Below, in pieces: positions 7,321 through 16,379 of a DNA stretch of 33,326 nt. The stretch is from an uncultured Blastococcus sp. Its GTDB lineage: Bacteria > Actinomycetota > Actinomycetes > Mycobacteriales > Geodermatophilaceae. The notes beneath the pieces were generated by a model. It did no database searches and was not told the origin of the DNA. It saw only the letters and a list, made by a program, of their open reading frames with translations. A program made the translations under genes and the position numbers. Location: positions 1 through 33,326 of the forward strand of contig CADCTN010000178.1 in the NCBI GenBank assembly GCA_902805535.1, written 5' to 3'. The first letter of the stretch is position 1; every line of letters starts with the position of its first letter.

Positions 7321-10191
7321 GTGCCCGCGAAGACCAGCCAGACCGGAAGCGAGAGCACCCCCGCGACCGACGGCGGAGCGAAGGCGCCCGCACGCCGGCG
7401 CGCGGCCGCGCCCGGAGGCAAGCCGCTGGTCATCGTGGAGTCGCCGACCAAGGCGAACAAGATCGCCGGATACCTGGGCAGCGGCTACGTCGTCGAGGCC
7501 AGCGTCGGCCACATCCGCGACCTGCCGCGCAACGCGGCCGACGTGCCGGCCGAGCACAAGGGCGCCTCGTGGGCCCGTCTCGGGGTCGACGTGGACAACT
7601 CCTTCGAGCCCCTCTACGTCGTGAGCCCCGACCGCAAGCAGCAGGTCAGCCGGCTCAAGCAGCTGGTGAAGGACGCCAGCGAGGTGTACCTCGCGACAGA
7701 CGAGGACCGCGAGGGCGAGGCCATCGCCTGGCACCTGGTCGACACGCTCAAGCCGCGCGTCCCCGTGCACCGCATGGTCTTCCACGAGATCACCCCCGAG
7801 GCCATCGCCCGGGCCGTGGCCAACCCGCGCGAGCTCGACACCGCGCTGGTCGACGCGCAGGAGACCCGCCGCATCCTGGACCGCCTCTACGGCTACGAGG
7901 TCTCCCCGGTGCTGTGGAAGAAGGTGCTGCCCAAGCTGTCGGCCGGGCGCGTGCAGTCCGTCGCCACCCGGATCGTCGTCGAGCGCGAGCGGGAGCGGAT
8001 GGCCTTCCACGCCGCCGACTACTGGTCCCTGGAGGGCACCTTCGCGGTGCCGCGGCCCGGCACGGCCACCGACGACGGCGACCCCACCACGGTCCGCGCC
8101 AAGCTGGTCAGCGTCGACGACAGCCGCGTCGCCACCGGCAAGGACTTCGACCCGGCGACCGGCCGGGTGAGCGGTGACGTCGTCCACCTCGACGAGGCCG
8201 GCGCCCGCGGGCTCGCCGCGCGCCTGGAGGGGCGCCAGGTCGGCGTCACCCGCGTCGACGAGAAGCCCTACCGGCGCCGTCCCTACGCCCCGTTCACCAC
8301 GTCGACCCTCCAGATGGACGCCGGGCGCAAGCTGGGCTGGTCCTCGGCGCAGACGATGCGCGTCGCGCAGCGGCTGTACGAGAACGGCCACATCACCTAC
8401 ATGCGCACCGACTCGACGAACCTGTCGCAGGAGGCGATCAACGCCGCTCGTCAGCAGGCCCGCGAGCTCTACGGCGATGCCTACGTCCCCGCGGAGGCGC
8501 GCCGCTACAAGAGCAAGGCCAAGGGCGCGCAGGAGGCCCACGAGGCGATCCGTCCCGCCGGCGACAACTTCCGGACCCCCGGCCAGCTGGCTCCCCAGCT
8601 CGCCCGGGACGAGTTCCGGCTCTACGAGCTGATCTGGCAGCGGACGGTCGCCTCCCAGATGGCCGATGCCGTCGGGCAGACCGTGAGCATCCGGCTGGCC
8701 GGCCGCAGCGCCACCGACGAGGCGGTCGAGTTCACCGCCAGCGGTCGCACGATCACCTTCCCCGGCTTCCTCAAGGCCTACGTGGAGTCCCGCGAGGAGG
8801 CCCCGGCGACGGGCGGCGACGACGAGAACGGCAGCGACGATGCCGAGCGACGGCTGCCCCGGCTCGAGCGCGGCCAGCAGCTGGACACCCGCGAGCTCGA
8901 CGCCAAGGGCCACACGACCAGCCCGCCGTCGCGCTACACCGAGCCGAGTCTGGTCGCCCGCCTCGAGGAGCTGGGCATCGGCCGTCCGTCGACCTTCGCC
9001 TCGATCATGCAGACGATCCAGGACCGCGGGTACGTGTGGAAGAAGGGCAACTCCATGGTGCCCTCGTTCATCGCCTTCGCCGTGGTGAACCTCCTGGAGC
9101 AGCACTTCGCCCAGCTGGTCGACTACGACTTCACCGCCTCCCTGGAGGAGGAGCTCGACGAGATCGCCGGCGGCACCCTGCAGCGCGTGGACTGGCTCAC
9201 CGAGTTCTACTTCGGTGGCCAGGGCCGGCACGCCGGCGGCATCGCCGAGTCCGGTGGGCTGAAGTCGGTCGTGGGCCAGCGGCTGGAGGAGATCGACGCC
9301 CGCGGGGTGAACTCGATCCCGCTCCGGGCCACGAGCGCCGAAGGGCAGGCGGTCATCGCCCGCGTCGGCCGCTACGGCCCGTACCTGCAGGCCGGCGGCG
9401 AGGACGGCGCCCGGGTGAGCATCCCGGAGGACCTGGCGCCCGACGAGCTGACCACCGAGAAGGTGCGCGAGCTGCTGGAGGCGCCGTCGGGTGACCGCGA
9501 GCTCGGTACCGACCCCGAGTCCGGGCACCCCGTCGTCGTCAAGGCCGGCCGCTACGGCCCGTACGTGACGACCGTCGTCCCCGAGGACAGCAAGGACGCC
9601 CCGCGGACGGCCAGCCTGTTCGCGTCGATGTCGCCGGAGACGCTGACCCTGGAACAGGCGCTGACGCTCCTCACGCTGCCCCGCGCCGTCGGCACGGCTC
9701 CCGACGGCGAGGAGATCCAGGCGCTCAACGGCCGGTACGGGCCCTACATCAAGAAGGGCACCGACTCCCGCTCGCTGGACAGCGAGGAGAAGCTCTTCAC
9801 CGTCACCCTCGACGAGGCGCTGACGATCTTCGCCCAGCCCAAGCAGCGCGGGCGGGCTGCCGCGAAGGCCCCGCTCAAGGAGCTGGGCGCCGACCCGGTC
9901 ACCCAGGGCCAGGTCACCGTCCGCGAGGGCCGGTTCGGTCCCTATGTCACCGACGGCGAGACCAACGCCAGCCTGCGCAAGGGCGACGACGTCGAGACGA
10001 TCACCATCGACCGCGCGGCCGAGCTGTTGGCCGACCGTCGTGCGCGGGGCCCGGTGACGAAGAAGAAGGCGACGGCGAAGAAGGCGCCCGCGAAGAAGGC
10101 GACGGCCAAGAAGGCGACGGCGAAGAAGGCGACGGCGAAGAAGACGCCCGCCAAGAAGGCCCCGGCGGGCACCGCGGTCACGGCCGGCTGA
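7321..10191 (+). CDS. topA: DNA topoisomerase I (type IA)
   Basis: TOPRIM LVIVESPTKANKIAGYLG, active-site ITYMRTDSTNLS, repeated RYGPY C-terminal motifs, lysine-rich tail. Confidence 0.97.
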   Translation: MPAKTSQTGSESTPATDGGAKAPARRRAAAPGGKPLVIVESPTKANKIAGYLGSGYVVEASVGHIRDLPRNAADVPAEHKGASWARLGVDVDNSFEPLYVVSPDRKQQVSRLKQLVKDASEVYLATDEDREGEAIAWHLVDTLKPRVPVHRMVFHEITPEAIARAVANPRELDTALVDAQETRRILDRLYGYEVSPVLWKKVLPKLSAGRVQSVATRIVVERERERMAFHAADYWSLEGTFAVPRPGTATDDGDPTTVRAKLVSVDDSRVATGKDFDPATGRVSGDVVHLDEAGARGLAARLEGRQVGVTRVDEKPYRRRPYAPFTTSTLQMDAGRKLGWSSAQTMRVAQRLYENGHITYMRTDSTNLSQEAINAARQQARELYGDAYVPAEARRYKSKAKGAQEAHEAIRPAGDNFRTPGQLAPQLARDEFRLYELIWQRTVASQMADAVGQTVSIRLAGRSATDEAVEFTASGRTITFPGFLKAYVESREEAPATGGDDENGSDDAERRLPRLERGQQLDTRELDAKGHTTSPPSRYTEPSLVARLEELGIGRPSTFASIMQTIQDRGYVWKKGNSMVPSFIAFAVVNLLEQHFAQLVDYDFTASLEEELDEIAGGTLQRVDWLTEFYFGGQGRHAGGIAESGGLKSVVGQRLEEIDARGVNSIPLRATSAEGQAVIARVGRYGPYLQAGGEDGARVSIPEDLAPDELTTEKVRELLEAPSGDRELGTDPESGHPVVVKAGRYGPYVTTVVPEDSKDAPRTASLFASMSPETLTLEQALTLLTLPRAVGTAPDGEEIQALNGRYGPYIKKGTDSRSLDSEEKLFTVTLDEALTIFAQPKQRGRAAAKAPLKELGADPVTQGQVTVREGRFGPYVTDGETNASLRKGDDVETITIDRAAELLADRRARGPVTKKKATAKKAPAKKATAKKATAKKATAKKTPAKKAPAGTAVTAG
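10060..10164 (+). repeat. In-frame ~15-bp direct repeats encoding the (A/K)KKA(T/P)A basic tail of TopA
   Basis: Tandem gcgacggcgaagaag-type units, protein KKKATAKKAPAKKATAKKATAKKATAKKTPAKKAP. Confidence 0.8.
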
Positions 10192-10217
10192 GCGGCTCCA
10201 GCAGCTCCAGCCGGCCG
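10181..10217 (+). terminator. Stem-loop overlapping the topA stop codon (perfect 10-bp arms)
   Basis: CGGCCGGCTG (10181-10190) pairs with CAGCCGGCCG (10208-10217); lies between convergent topA and methyltransferase genes. Confidence 0.5.
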
Positions 10218-10226
10218 CGTCCGGAG

Positions 10227-11060
10227 TCAGTACGGGCGTGAACCGACGGCGAAGATCCGCCGGAAGGGCAGCAGGGTGGTGCCGTCCGGCCGCGGGGGAT
10301 AGGCCTCCCGCACGGCGGCGGCGTAGGCGGCGGTGAACGCGGCGCCGTCGTCCTTGCCGAGCTGCGCGAGGACTGGTCGCAGCTGGGTGCTGCGCACCCA
10401 GTCGACCACCGGGTCGGTGCCGGTCAGGACGTGCAGATAGGTGGTCTCCCACGCGTCGGTGGTGAGCCCGGCGCCGGTGAGCACGTCGTAGTAGCCGGAC
10501 GGCTCGAGGACCGCGCCGGTACCGCGGGGCACATCTGCCAGCCGCGCCGCCCAGCGCGGCGACCGGCACAGCTCGCCGAGGATCCGATGGGTGGGGAAGT
10601 CGAAGTTCCCGGGCACCTGGACCGCCAGCCAACCCCCCGGCGCGAGCCGGCCGGCCCACCGGGCGAGCAGCTCCTCGTGTCCGGGCACCCACTGCAGGAC
10701 CGCGTTGGTCACCAGGACGTCGACCGGCCCGGACGGCTGCCATTCCCGGACGTCGCCGGCGACGAACTCGACCTGGCCGGGGACGGCGTGGGCGGCCGCG
10801 GCGGCGAGCATGGTGTCCGACGAGTCCACGCCCGTGATCCGGGCACCCGGCCAGCGCTGCGCCAGTGACGCGGTGAGCGCCCCTTCACCGCAGCCGAGGT
10901 CCACGACGGTCGCCGGCGACTCCGCGGCGATCCGGGCCACCAGCTCGACGAACGGCCGGCCGCGCTCGCCGGCGAAGCGGAGGTAGCCCGCCGGATCCCA
11001 GACGGGCCCGGGGAGCCCGCCCGGCATCACGTCATGAGTCGTCCGCCGCGTGTCTGCCAC
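10227..11060 (-). CDS. tam: Class I SAM methyltransferase, trans-aconitate 2-methyltransferase-like (alternative start 11027)
   Basis: VVDLGCGEGALTASLAQRWPGARITGVDSS SAM motif; AVLQWVPGHEELLARWAGRLAPGGWLAVQVPGNFD, typical of Tam. Confidence 0.85.
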   Translation of the reverse strand: MADTRRTTHDVMPGGLPGPVWDPAGYLRFAGERGRPFVELVARIAAESPATVVDLGCGEGALTASLAQRWPGARITGVDSSDTMLAAAAAHAVPGQVEFVAGDVREWQPSGPVDVLVTNAVLQWVPGHEELLARWAGRLAPGGWLAVQVPGNFDFPTHRILGELCRSPRWAARLADVPRGTGAVLEPSGYYDVLTGAGLTTDAWETTYLHVLTGTDPVVDWVRSTQLRPVLAQLGKDDGAAFTAAYAAAVREAYPPRPDGTTLLPFRRIFAVGSRPY

Positions 11061-11166
11061 CGGTTGCGACCCTAGTCACCCCGCGGACACCGTGCGGCCC
11101 GGCGGTGCCGGTCCGTTGCCCCGTCCGGGCGGAAACCTGCCGGATTCGTCGGCCCGCCCCGGTAAC

Positions 11167-13542
11167 GTGAGGCTCGCCCAGGGACAGCTCGCCGCCCCTC
11201 CTCCGACCCCGGGAGCCCCGATTCCGTCCGACCCGACGTCCCCGGCACCGCCGCCCGACGAGGGGCGAGCGGCCGAGCGGACGACCCCTCCGGCCGACGG
11301 TCTGCCCCCCGCGGGCACGCCGGTACCGGCGGACGCCGCCGTGCCGCTGACCGAGCTCCAGCAGCGGGCGCGGCCGGACCAGGGGCACGCGGACGAGGAC
11401 CCCGATCCGGACCTGCTCGGCTCCGTCGGGCTGGTAGCCAAGCTCCGCGCGGTCCTGCGGGTGCGGGACTTCCGCAAGCTGTGGCTCTCCACGGCGCTGT
11501 CGAGCTTCGGTGACTGGCTCGGCCTGCTGGCGATCACGGCGATGGCCACCACGCTGGTCGACGGGTTCGCCGCGATGAACTTCGCACTGGGCGGTGTCCT
11601 GTTGTTCCGGCTGCTCCCCGCGATCGTCCTCGGCCCGCTGGCCGGCGCCTTCGCCGACCGGTTCGACCGGCGCAAGACGATGGTGACCACCGACATCATC
11701 CGGTTCGGGCTGTTCGCGTCGATCCCGATCGTCGACGACCTCGTCTGGCTGTTCGTCGCCCAGTTCCTCATCGAGGCCTTCAGCCTGTTCTGGATCCCGG
11801 CCAAGGACGCCGCGGTCCCCAACATGCTGCGCAAGGACCAGCTGGAGCCGGCCAACCAGCTCTCCCTCGTCACCACCTACGGGCTGACGCCCGTGCTGGC
11901 GGCCATCGTGTTCGCGCTGCTGGTGACGATCGGCGGACAGCTGCAGAGGGTGCTCCCGTCGGTCGACGAGGTCGACCTGGCGCTGTACCTGAACGCCCTG
12001 ACCTTCCTGGTCGCGGCCATCGTCATCTGGAACCTGCCCTCGATCAGCGGGCGGCGGGCGGCCGGCACCGTGATCGCGCAGGAGAGCTTCCTCGGCTCGC
12101 TCGTGCACGGCTTCTCCTTCGCCGGGCACACGCCGCTGGTGCGCGGCCTGGTGGTCGGCATCACCGGGGCCATGGCCGCCGCCGGCGTGGTCATCGCGAC
12201 GGGCCAGGCGTTCGCCAACGCCCTGGGCGGTGGGCAGGCGGCCTACGGGCTGCTGTTCGGCGCGGTCTTCATCGGTCTGGGTCTGGGCATCGCGCTGGGC
12301 CCGAGCATCGCCCGCGACCTGGCCAGGGAGCGCATCTTCGGCCTCGCGGTGTCCGTGGCCGGCGTGATGGTGCTGCTGATGGCGTGGGCCTTCGCGCTGT
12401 GGATCGCGCTGCTGCTGGTCGTCTTCATGGGCTTCTTCGCCGGCATCGCCTACCTCGCCGGCTTCACCCTGCTGGGCACCGAGGTGGAGGACGAGATCCG
12501 CGGCCGGACGTTCGCGATCGTCCAGTCGCTGGTCCGGGCGGCCCTGATCCTCTCGCTGGCGGTCGTGCCCTTCGGTGTCGGCCTCATCGGCCGGCACTCC
12601 CTCGACCTCGGCGTCGTCACCCTCCCGGTCACGGGGGAGCGGATCATGCTCTTCGTGGCCGGTCTGCTGGCGGTGGGCGTCGGCATCCTCGCCTACCGGC
12701 AGATGGACGACGGCCGGCCGGTGCCGCTGCTGGCCGACGTCGTCACCGCGCTGCGCCGCGACACCACGGCCCGTCGCCGCCTGGCCGGCGGTGGCGTGCT
12801 CATCGCCTTCGAGGGCGGTGAAGGGGCGGGGAAGTCCACCCAGGTCCGCAAGCTGCAGGAATGGCTCACCAACGAGGGCCTGGTCGCCCGGGCCACCTTC
12901 GAGCCCGGGGCCACGCCGTCCGGCGCCGGCATCCGGGCGATCGTCCTCGACAAGGCGCACGCGGGGATCTCCTCCCGCTCGGAGGCGCTGCTCTACGCCG
13001 CCGACCGCGCTCAGCACGTGCACGACGTCCTGCGCCCCGGCCTCGACGCGGGCGAGGTCGTCATCACCGACCGGTTCGTCGACAGCTCGCTGGCCTACCA
13101 GGGCGCCGGCCGGACCATCCCGCTCGACGACGTCCGCATGCTCTCGCGCTGGGCGACCCAGGGCGTGCAGCCCGACCTGACCATCCTGCTCGACCTGCCG
13201 CCGGAGGTGGGGCTGGCGCGTGCCCGGGGCCGCGCGGTCGCCGACCGGCTCGAATCCGAGTCGCTGGAGTTCCACCAGCGGGTGCGGCGCACCTTCCGGG
13301 CACTCGCCGAGACCGAGCCCGACCGTTATCTGGTGCTCGATGCCCGGGAGTCGCCCGACCAGCTCGCGGCCGCCATCCGGATCCGGGTCGCCGAGCTGCT
13401 GTCCGGGCTGCCCCTGCAGCAGCTGAGCCAGAACGTGCCGCCGCCGGCGGGCGAGGCCCCCCTCCGGCAGGAGGAGCTCGCCGCGTCCGGTCCGCACCGG
13501 CCGCACACCCAGACCGGCGCGACCCCCCACCTGCACCCGTGA
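11167..13542 (+). CDS. tmk: Bifunctional MFS-type membrane protein / thymidylate kinase fusion
   Basis: N-terminal MFS (FRKLWLSTALSSFGDWLGLLAI ... DRFDRRKTMV), C-terminal dTMP kinase from ~12.8 kb (IAFEGGEGAGKSTQ, TDRFVDSSLAYQGAGR). Continuous ORF; start codon uncertain (11050 or GTG 11167). Confidence 0.9.
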   Translation: MRLAQGQLAAPPPTPGAPIPSDPTSPAPPPDEGRAAERTTPPADGLPPAGTPVPADAAVPLTELQQRARPDQGHADEDPDPDLLGSVGLVAKLRAVLRVRDFRKLWLSTALSSFGDWLGLLAITAMATTLVDGFAAMNFALGGVLLFRLLPAIVLGPLAGAFADRFDRRKTMVTTDIIRFGLFASIPIVDDLVWLFVAQFLIEAFSLFWIPAKDAAVPNMLRKDQLEPANQLSLVTTYGLTPVLAAIVFALLVTIGGQLQRVLPSVDEVDLALYLNALTFLVAAIVIWNLPSISGRRAAGTVIAQESFLGSLVHGFSFAGHTPLVRGLVVGITGAMAAAGVVIATGQAFANALGGGQAAYGLLFGAVFIGLGLGIALGPSIARDLARERIFGLAVSVAGVMVLLMAWAFALWIALLLVVFMGFFAGIAYLAGFTLLGTEVEDEIRGRTFAIVQSLVRAALILSLAVVPFGVGLIGRHSLDLGVVTLPVTGERIMLFVAGLLAVGVGILAYRQMDDGRPVPLLADVVTALRRDTTARRRLAGGGVLIAFEGGEGAGKSTQVRKLQEWLTNEGLVARATFEPGATPSGAGIRAIVLDKAHAGISSRSEALLYAADRAQHVHDVLRPGLDAGEVVITDRFVDSSLAYQGAGRTIPLDDVRMLSRWATQGVQPDLTILLDLPPEVGLARARGRAVADRLESESLEFHQRVRRTFRALAETEPDRYLVLDARESPDQLAAAIRIRVAELLSGLPLQQLSQNVPPPAGEAPLRQEELAASGPHRPHTQTGATPHLHP

Positions 13543-14711
13543 GCGCTCCGGACGGCGTCTGGTCGCAGGTCGTCGGCCAGCAGGCGGTGGTCGCGGAGCT
13601 GCGCGCGGCGGTGGCCGACCCGGCTGCCATGACGCATGCCTGGCTGTTCACCGGCCCGCCCGGCTCGGGTCGCTCGGTGGCCGCCCGCGCCTTCGCCGCG
13701 GCGCTGCAGTGCCCCGACGGTGGCGACGGCACCTGCCACTCCTGCCGGACGGTGCTGGCCGGCACGCACGCCGACGTGAAGCTGATCGTTCCCGACGGGC
13801 TCTCGATCGGCGTGGCCGAGGCCCGTGAGCTGGTGCGCGTGGCGGGTCGCGCGCCGTCCCAGGGGCGCTGGCAGATGATCATCGTCGAGGACGCCGATCG
13901 GATGAGCGAGGCGGCCGCGAACGCCGTGCTCAAGATGATCGAGGAGCCACCGCCCCGGACCGTGGTGATGCTGTGCGCGCCGAGCCTGCACCCCGACGAC
14001 GTCCCGGTGACGATCCGGTCCCGCTGCCGGGTCGTCGCGTTGCGCACCCCACCGGTCACCGCGATCGCCGACGTGCTGGTGAGCAGGGACGGCGTCGACC
14101 CGGCGCTGGCCGCCTGGTCGGCCGCGGCCTCCGGTGGCCACGTGGGACGCGCCCGTCGCCTGGCCCGGGACGAGGAGGCGCGGCTGGCCCGCAAGGCGGT
14201 GCTCGACGTCCCGCTGCGGCTGATGTCCCTGGCGGCGTGCCTGGACGCCGCCGACGATCTCGTCGGCTCGGCGAAGGAGGAGACCGAGGCCGCGACCGAT
14301 GCCCTCGACGGGGCCGAGACCGATGCGCTCAAGACGAGCCTGGGCGTCGGCGCCCGCGGGCCGGGCGTCGCCGCCGCCGGCCGGGGGAGCGCCGGCCAGC
14401 TCAAGGATCTGGAGCGGCGGCAGAAGTCGCGGGCCACCCGCATCGGCCGGGACGCCATGGACCGGGCACTGGTCGACCTGGCCGGGCTCTACCGCGACGC
14501 GATGGTGCTCGCCTCCGCACCCTCGGCCGACCTGCCGCTCACCCACCCCGACCGCCGCGCCGACGCGGTGGAGCTGGGCCGGCGGATCGGCCCGGACGGG
14601 GCGGTGCGGCGGATCGACGCGATCCTGGACTGCCGCCGGGCGCTGGAGGAGAATGTCAAGCCGCAGATCGCCCTGGAGGCCCTCACCGTGGCGCTGCGCC
14701 TGCCCGCCTGA
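13539..14711 (+). CDS. holB: DNA polymerase III subunit delta'
   Basis: VVGQQAVVAELRAAV, GPPGSGRSVAARAFAAALQC, Zn-Cys CxxC, EDADRMSEAAANAVLKMIEEPPPRTV; GTG start overlaps tmk stop (GTGA). Confidence 0.92.
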   Translation: MSAPDGVWSQVVGQQAVVAELRAAVADPAAMTHAWLFTGPPGSGRSVAARAFAAALQCPDGGDGTCHSCRTVLAGTHADVKLIVPDGLSIGVAEARELVRVAGRAPSQGRWQMIIVEDADRMSEAAANAVLKMIEEPPPRTVVMLCAPSLHPDDVPVTIRSRCRVVALRTPPVTAIADVLVSRDGVDPALAAWSAAASGGHVGRARRLARDEEARLARKAVLDVPLRLMSLAACLDAADDLVGSAKEETEAATDALDGAETDALKTSLGVGARGPGVAAAGRGSAGQLKDLERRQKSRATRIGRDAMDRALVDLAGLYRDAMVLASAPSADLPLTHPDRRADAVELGRRIGPDGAVRRIDAILDCRRALEENVKPQIALEALTVALRLPA

Positions 14712-14769
14712 ACAGCCACCACCCTGCGCGGCTCCGGCGCTGTGGTGTCGTAGGCTGTCCGGGCAGTCC

Positions 14770-14842
14770 GCCGCCTTAGCTCAGTCGGTAGAGCATCTCA
14801 CTCGTAATGAGAAGGTCGTCGGTTCGATTCCGACAGGCGGCT
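14770..14842 (+). tRNA. tRNA-Thr(CGT)
   Basis: Acceptor GCCGCCT/AGGCGGC, anticodon stem TCTCA-CTCGTAA-TGAGA with anticodon CGT, T-arm GTCGG-TTCGATT-CCGAC; CCA not encoded. Confidence 0.96.
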
Positions 14843-15054
14843 CCGCGCAGCAAGAACGCCCCCGGCCGGGCCTGGTCCAGATCCCGGCGCCACCACCGCT
14901 CCACCTGCCCGGCTGCGGGTTATCGACCGCCGCCGAGCTGTTGGGCGAGACCGCCGACCCGGCCCGGTTCCGCCGGTGCCTAACCTGAGCCGGTGAGTGA
15001 AGCCCCCGGCCCGGCCGAGCAGTCGTGGCGATCCGTCCACGCCCACGGTGCCTC

Positions 15055-15546
15055 GTGAGCGACGACGTGTGGCTCACCCTCGACCAGCAGCAGGTGGTGC
15101 GAGCGCACCTGCACGCCACGCAGCGGCTGTTCGCGGCGCTGGACCGCCAGATGCAGCGGGACGCCGGCTTTCCGCGCAGCGAGTACGAGATCCTGGTGCG
15201 GCTGTCCGAGGCGCCGGAGTGGCGGCTGCGGATGAGCGAGCTCGCGGCAGCCATGTTCTTCTCGCTCAGCCGGCTCTCCCATGCGGTCTCGCGCATGGAG
15301 CACGCGGGTCACGTGCGGCGCGAGGTCGTCACCGGGGCAGGTCGCCGCACCGATGTCATCCTCACCGACCAGGGCTACGCGACGCTGGTGGCGGCGGCGC
15401 CGGGGCATGTCGCCGCCGTCCGGGCGCTGCTGGTGGAGCGCCTGACCCCGGCGCAGCTGGACCAACTGCACGAGATCAGCCTGGCGCTGCTCGCGAACGG
15501 CGACGGCCCGGACGAGGTCGGTGACCTCCTGGCCGGACCTGCTTGA
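15055..15546 (+). CDS. MarR-family transcriptional regulator (start may be 15025)
   Basis: RMSELAAAMFFSLSRLSHAVSRMEHAGHVRREVVTGAGRRTDVILTDQG winged helix. Confidence 0.88.
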   Translation: MSDDVWLTLDQQQVVRAHLHATQRLFAALDRQMQRDAGFPRSEYEILVRLSEAPEWRLRMSELAAAMFFSLSRLSHAVSRMEHAGHVRREVVTGAGRRTDVILTDQGYATLVAAAPGHVAAVRALLVERLTPAQLDQLHEISLALLANGDGPDEVGDLLAGPA

Positions 15547-15597
15547 CGTTGACCGTTCAACAGGCGTAGACAGGGTGTAGCGAGTTGAACGGTCAAC
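15543..15597 (+). promoter_or_regulatory. Promoter with paired 14-bp operators (15548-15561 and 15584-15597)
   Basis: GTTGACCGTTCAAC and its exact reverse complement GTTGAACGGTCAAC; candidate -35 TTGACG 15543-15548, 18-bp spacer, -10 TAGACA 15567-15572. Confidence 0.75.
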
Positions 15598-15619
15598 ACG
15601 CTTGGCGTCTGGAGATCGC

Positions 15620-16291
15620 ATGACCACCCTCGGCATCCTCGGCAGCGGCAACATCGGCGCGACCTTCGCCCGCCTGGCCGTCCTGGCCGGGCACGACGTC
15701 GTGCTGTCCAACTCGCGGTCCCCGGAGACGCTCTGGCCGTTGGCCGCCGCGCTCGGCCCCCGGGCGCGCGCCGCCACCGCCCAGGAGGCGGCCGACGCCG
15801 GCGACGTGGTCCTGGTCAGCGTGCCTTTCGGGCGCTATCGGCAGCTGTCGGCCACGGCACTCACCGGCAAGGTGGTGCTGGACACCGGCAACTACTACCC
15901 GGACCGCGACGCGCAGTTCGCCGAGCTGGACGCCGCCCGGGCCACGACGAGCGGCATGGTCCAGGAGCACCTCGCCGGCGCACAGGTCGTCAAGGTGCTC
16001 AACAACATCTGGTTCCACCATCTGGGTCTCGCGGCCCGGCCGGCGGGAGCCCCCGACCGCAGCACCCTGCCCGTCGCCGGCGACCACCCGGACGCGAACA
16101 AGGTGGCCGCCGGCCTGCTGGACGAGCTCGGGTACGACACTCTGGACACCGGTGGCCTGGTCGACAGCTGGCGGTTCGAGCGCGACCAGCCGGCCTACGT
16201 CGCGCCCTACGGACCGTTCGACATGAGCGCGGGCACGACACCGGTCACAGCCGATGCACTCGCCGACGCGTTGGCCCGCGCCACCCGCTGA
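15620..16291 (+). CDS. NADPH-dependent F420 reductase-like NAD(P)-binding protein
   Basis: N-terminal LGILGSGNIGATFARLAVLAGHDVVLSNSR Rossmann fold; VVLDTGNYYPDRD, VVKVLNNIWFHHL. Confidence 0.8.
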   Translation: MTTLGILGSGNIGATFARLAVLAGHDVVLSNSRSPETLWPLAAALGPRARAATAQEAADAGDVVLVSVPFGRYRQLSATALTGKVVLDTGNYYPDRDAQFAELDAARATTSGMVQEHLAGAQVVKVLNNIWFHHLGLAARPAGAPDRSTLPVAGDHPDANKVAAGLLDELGYDTLDTGGLVDSWRFERDQPAYVAPYGPFDMSAGTTPVTADALADALARATR

Positions 16292-16379
16292 GCCCGCCGG
16301 ATCGTGTCGGCCACCACGCGGCAGTAGGTCGTCGCCACGTGCGCGGCGGGGACGCCGGTGAGCTGGTCGGACGAGTGCC

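Noticed and set aside
10060-10164. Tandem repeats considered as a CRISPR-like or VNTR element
   Set aside because: In-frame coding repeats of the TopA lysine tail, no spacers.
7219-10743. 1174-aa minus-strand ORF opposite topA
   Set aside because: Shadow ORF; low-complexity translation, true gene is topA on the plus strand.
11032-13536. 834-aa minus-strand ORF opposite the MFS-tmk gene
   Set aside because: Shadow ORF, no domain motifs.
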